A program made the position numbers and the translations under genes. From Arenicella chitinivorans (lineage in GTDB: Bacteria > Pseudomonadota > Gammaproteobacteria > Arenicellales > Arenicellaceae): a DNA stretch of 64,000 bases. A model generated the notes under the pieces. It was not told the origin of the DNA and made no database searches. It worked only from the letters and a program-made list of their open reading frames with translations. The stretch lies in the NCBI RefSeq assembly GCF_014651515.1, contig NZ_BMXA01000001.1, positions 248,001-312,000 on the forward strand. Direction: 5' to 3'. Positions 63,708 through 64,000 of this stretch are shown here, in pieces (the first letter of the stretch is position 1; each line of letters opens with the position of its first letter).

Positions 63708-63963
63708 TATTATGTTGCGGGGATTATGGTCGAAGCCGCACTGGTGATAAGTTCAACTTTCGGAGTAGGCCGGAATTTGAACGCAATGCTAGACAAACTG
63801 AAGCGCTGAGCGGCCTGGTTGTATTGGTTCAACTTTCGGTTTACCGAAAGTTGAACGTTCAATTTCAGGTCCGAACCGAATGTTTGTCGACCGCCTAAAG
63901 TGAAATACACTAACGTAGACCTGCTTGGATACCAAGCCAATCCATTAATGGGAGGAGATAATA
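63708..63963. promoter_or_regulatory. Divergent control region with two palindromic operators
   Basis: A perfect 30-bp palindrome occurs at 63827-63856: arms GTTCAACTTTCGGT and ACCGAAAGTTGAAC with TT between. A second, imperfect site at 63751-63782 has arms GTTCAACTTTCGG and CCGGAATTTGAAC separated by 6 bp. A third half-like piece, GTTCAATTTCAGG, is at 63857-63869. The region lies between the GPH transporter and a gene starting at 63964 on the plus strand, so the sites probably govern both. A LacI- or GntR-type repressor fits palindromes better than an AraC protein. Confidence 0.75.
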
Positions 63964-64000
63964 ATGAAAAATACAACAACGAGGCCACTGGCCAGGGGCG
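63964..64000 (+). CDS. Start of a plus-strand gene, cut by the window end
   Basis: Only the first 12 codons (MKNTTTRPLARG) are present. The ribosome site GGGAGGAG lies 8-9 bp before the ATG, so the start is credible. The basic N-terminus could open a signal peptide. By position across the shared control region it may encode an outer-membrane receptor for the imported disaccharide, but nothing in the sequence here proves this. Confidence 0.6.
   Translation, partial: MKNTTTRPLARG

Noticed and set aside
63710-63988. Possible 92-codon minus-strand gene upstream of the GPH transporter
   Set aside because: It spans the palindromic operator region and the divergent start site, and its composition does not resemble a real protein.

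Overview
The window looks like the chromosome of a heterotrophic, probably marine, gammaproteobacterium of intermediate GC. The evidence is the E. coli-like elongator tRNA-Met, large TonB-dependent receptors of the TonB-Xanth-Caul type, TRAP transport of sugar acids, many export signals and a PiuC/YbiX hydroxylase. No rRNA, CRISPR array, transposase or integrase is visible. Genus cannot be fixed from the sequence alone; an Arenicella- or Cellvibrio-like polysaccharide degrader is an inference.

Region 1 (1-15.1 kb) is a pectin utilisation locus: a TonB receptor, a Tat-exported GH28 polygalacturonase, a TRAP transporter (dctP-dctQ-dctM), a DUF4861-GH105 fusion lipoprotein, kduI, kduD, a PfkB-type KDG kinase, and a secreted three-domain CE12-CE8-GH105 protein. 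Together they depolymerise, deacetylate and demethylate pectin, import (unsaturated) uronates and convert them to KDPG.

Region 2 (14.35-15.5 kb and 51.3-52.8 kb) consists of two direct repeats about 37.3 kb apart. The left copy holds an intact GH105 end and a truncated tRNA-Met. The right copy holds a broken GH105 gene and an intact tRNA-Met. Recombination between them would remove everything in between and leave both genes whole, so 15.5-52.8 kb behaves like an island. Just inside its left end are two decayed genes, a VUT-family (queuosine precursor) transporter and a short-chain dehydrogenase.

Region 3 (16.8-37.6 kb) carries an acylating aldehyde dehydrogenase with glutaryl-CoA dehydrogenase, a beta-helix protein, tandem 1093-aa propeller-amidohydrolase genes, a second TonB receptor, two PepSY membrane proteins sharing a WG-x-CC motif, an IucB-like acyltransferase, a NylA-like amidase and a porin operon.

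Region 4 (37.7-51.1 kb) holds SurE, a POT peptide transporter, a NylB-like serine hydrolase, an omega-amino acid:pyruvate aminotransferase (NylD role), PaiB- and LysR-type regulators, an exported NylC-type N-terminal-threonine hydrolase, an aldehyde dehydrogenase (NylE role), a class III CoA-transferase and an alpha/beta hydrolase. With the amidase of region 3, every catalytic role of the known nylon-6-oligomer pathway (NylA to NylE plus CoA activation) has a candidate. This is the most striking feature of the window; the natural substrate is probably an omega- or beta-amino acid amide.

Region 5 (52.9-64 kb) is housekeeping (tRNA-Met, Na/Pi cotransporter, CDF exporter, DUF4386 protein, PiuC-like hydroxylase with a Fur-like site, a lipoprotein), followed by a tight operon of GPH transporter, GH94 phosphorylase and gluconokinase next to a membrane-bound AraC regulator. 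This reads as cellobionic acid (oxidised cellobiose) utilisation, with two matching palindromic operators upstream.
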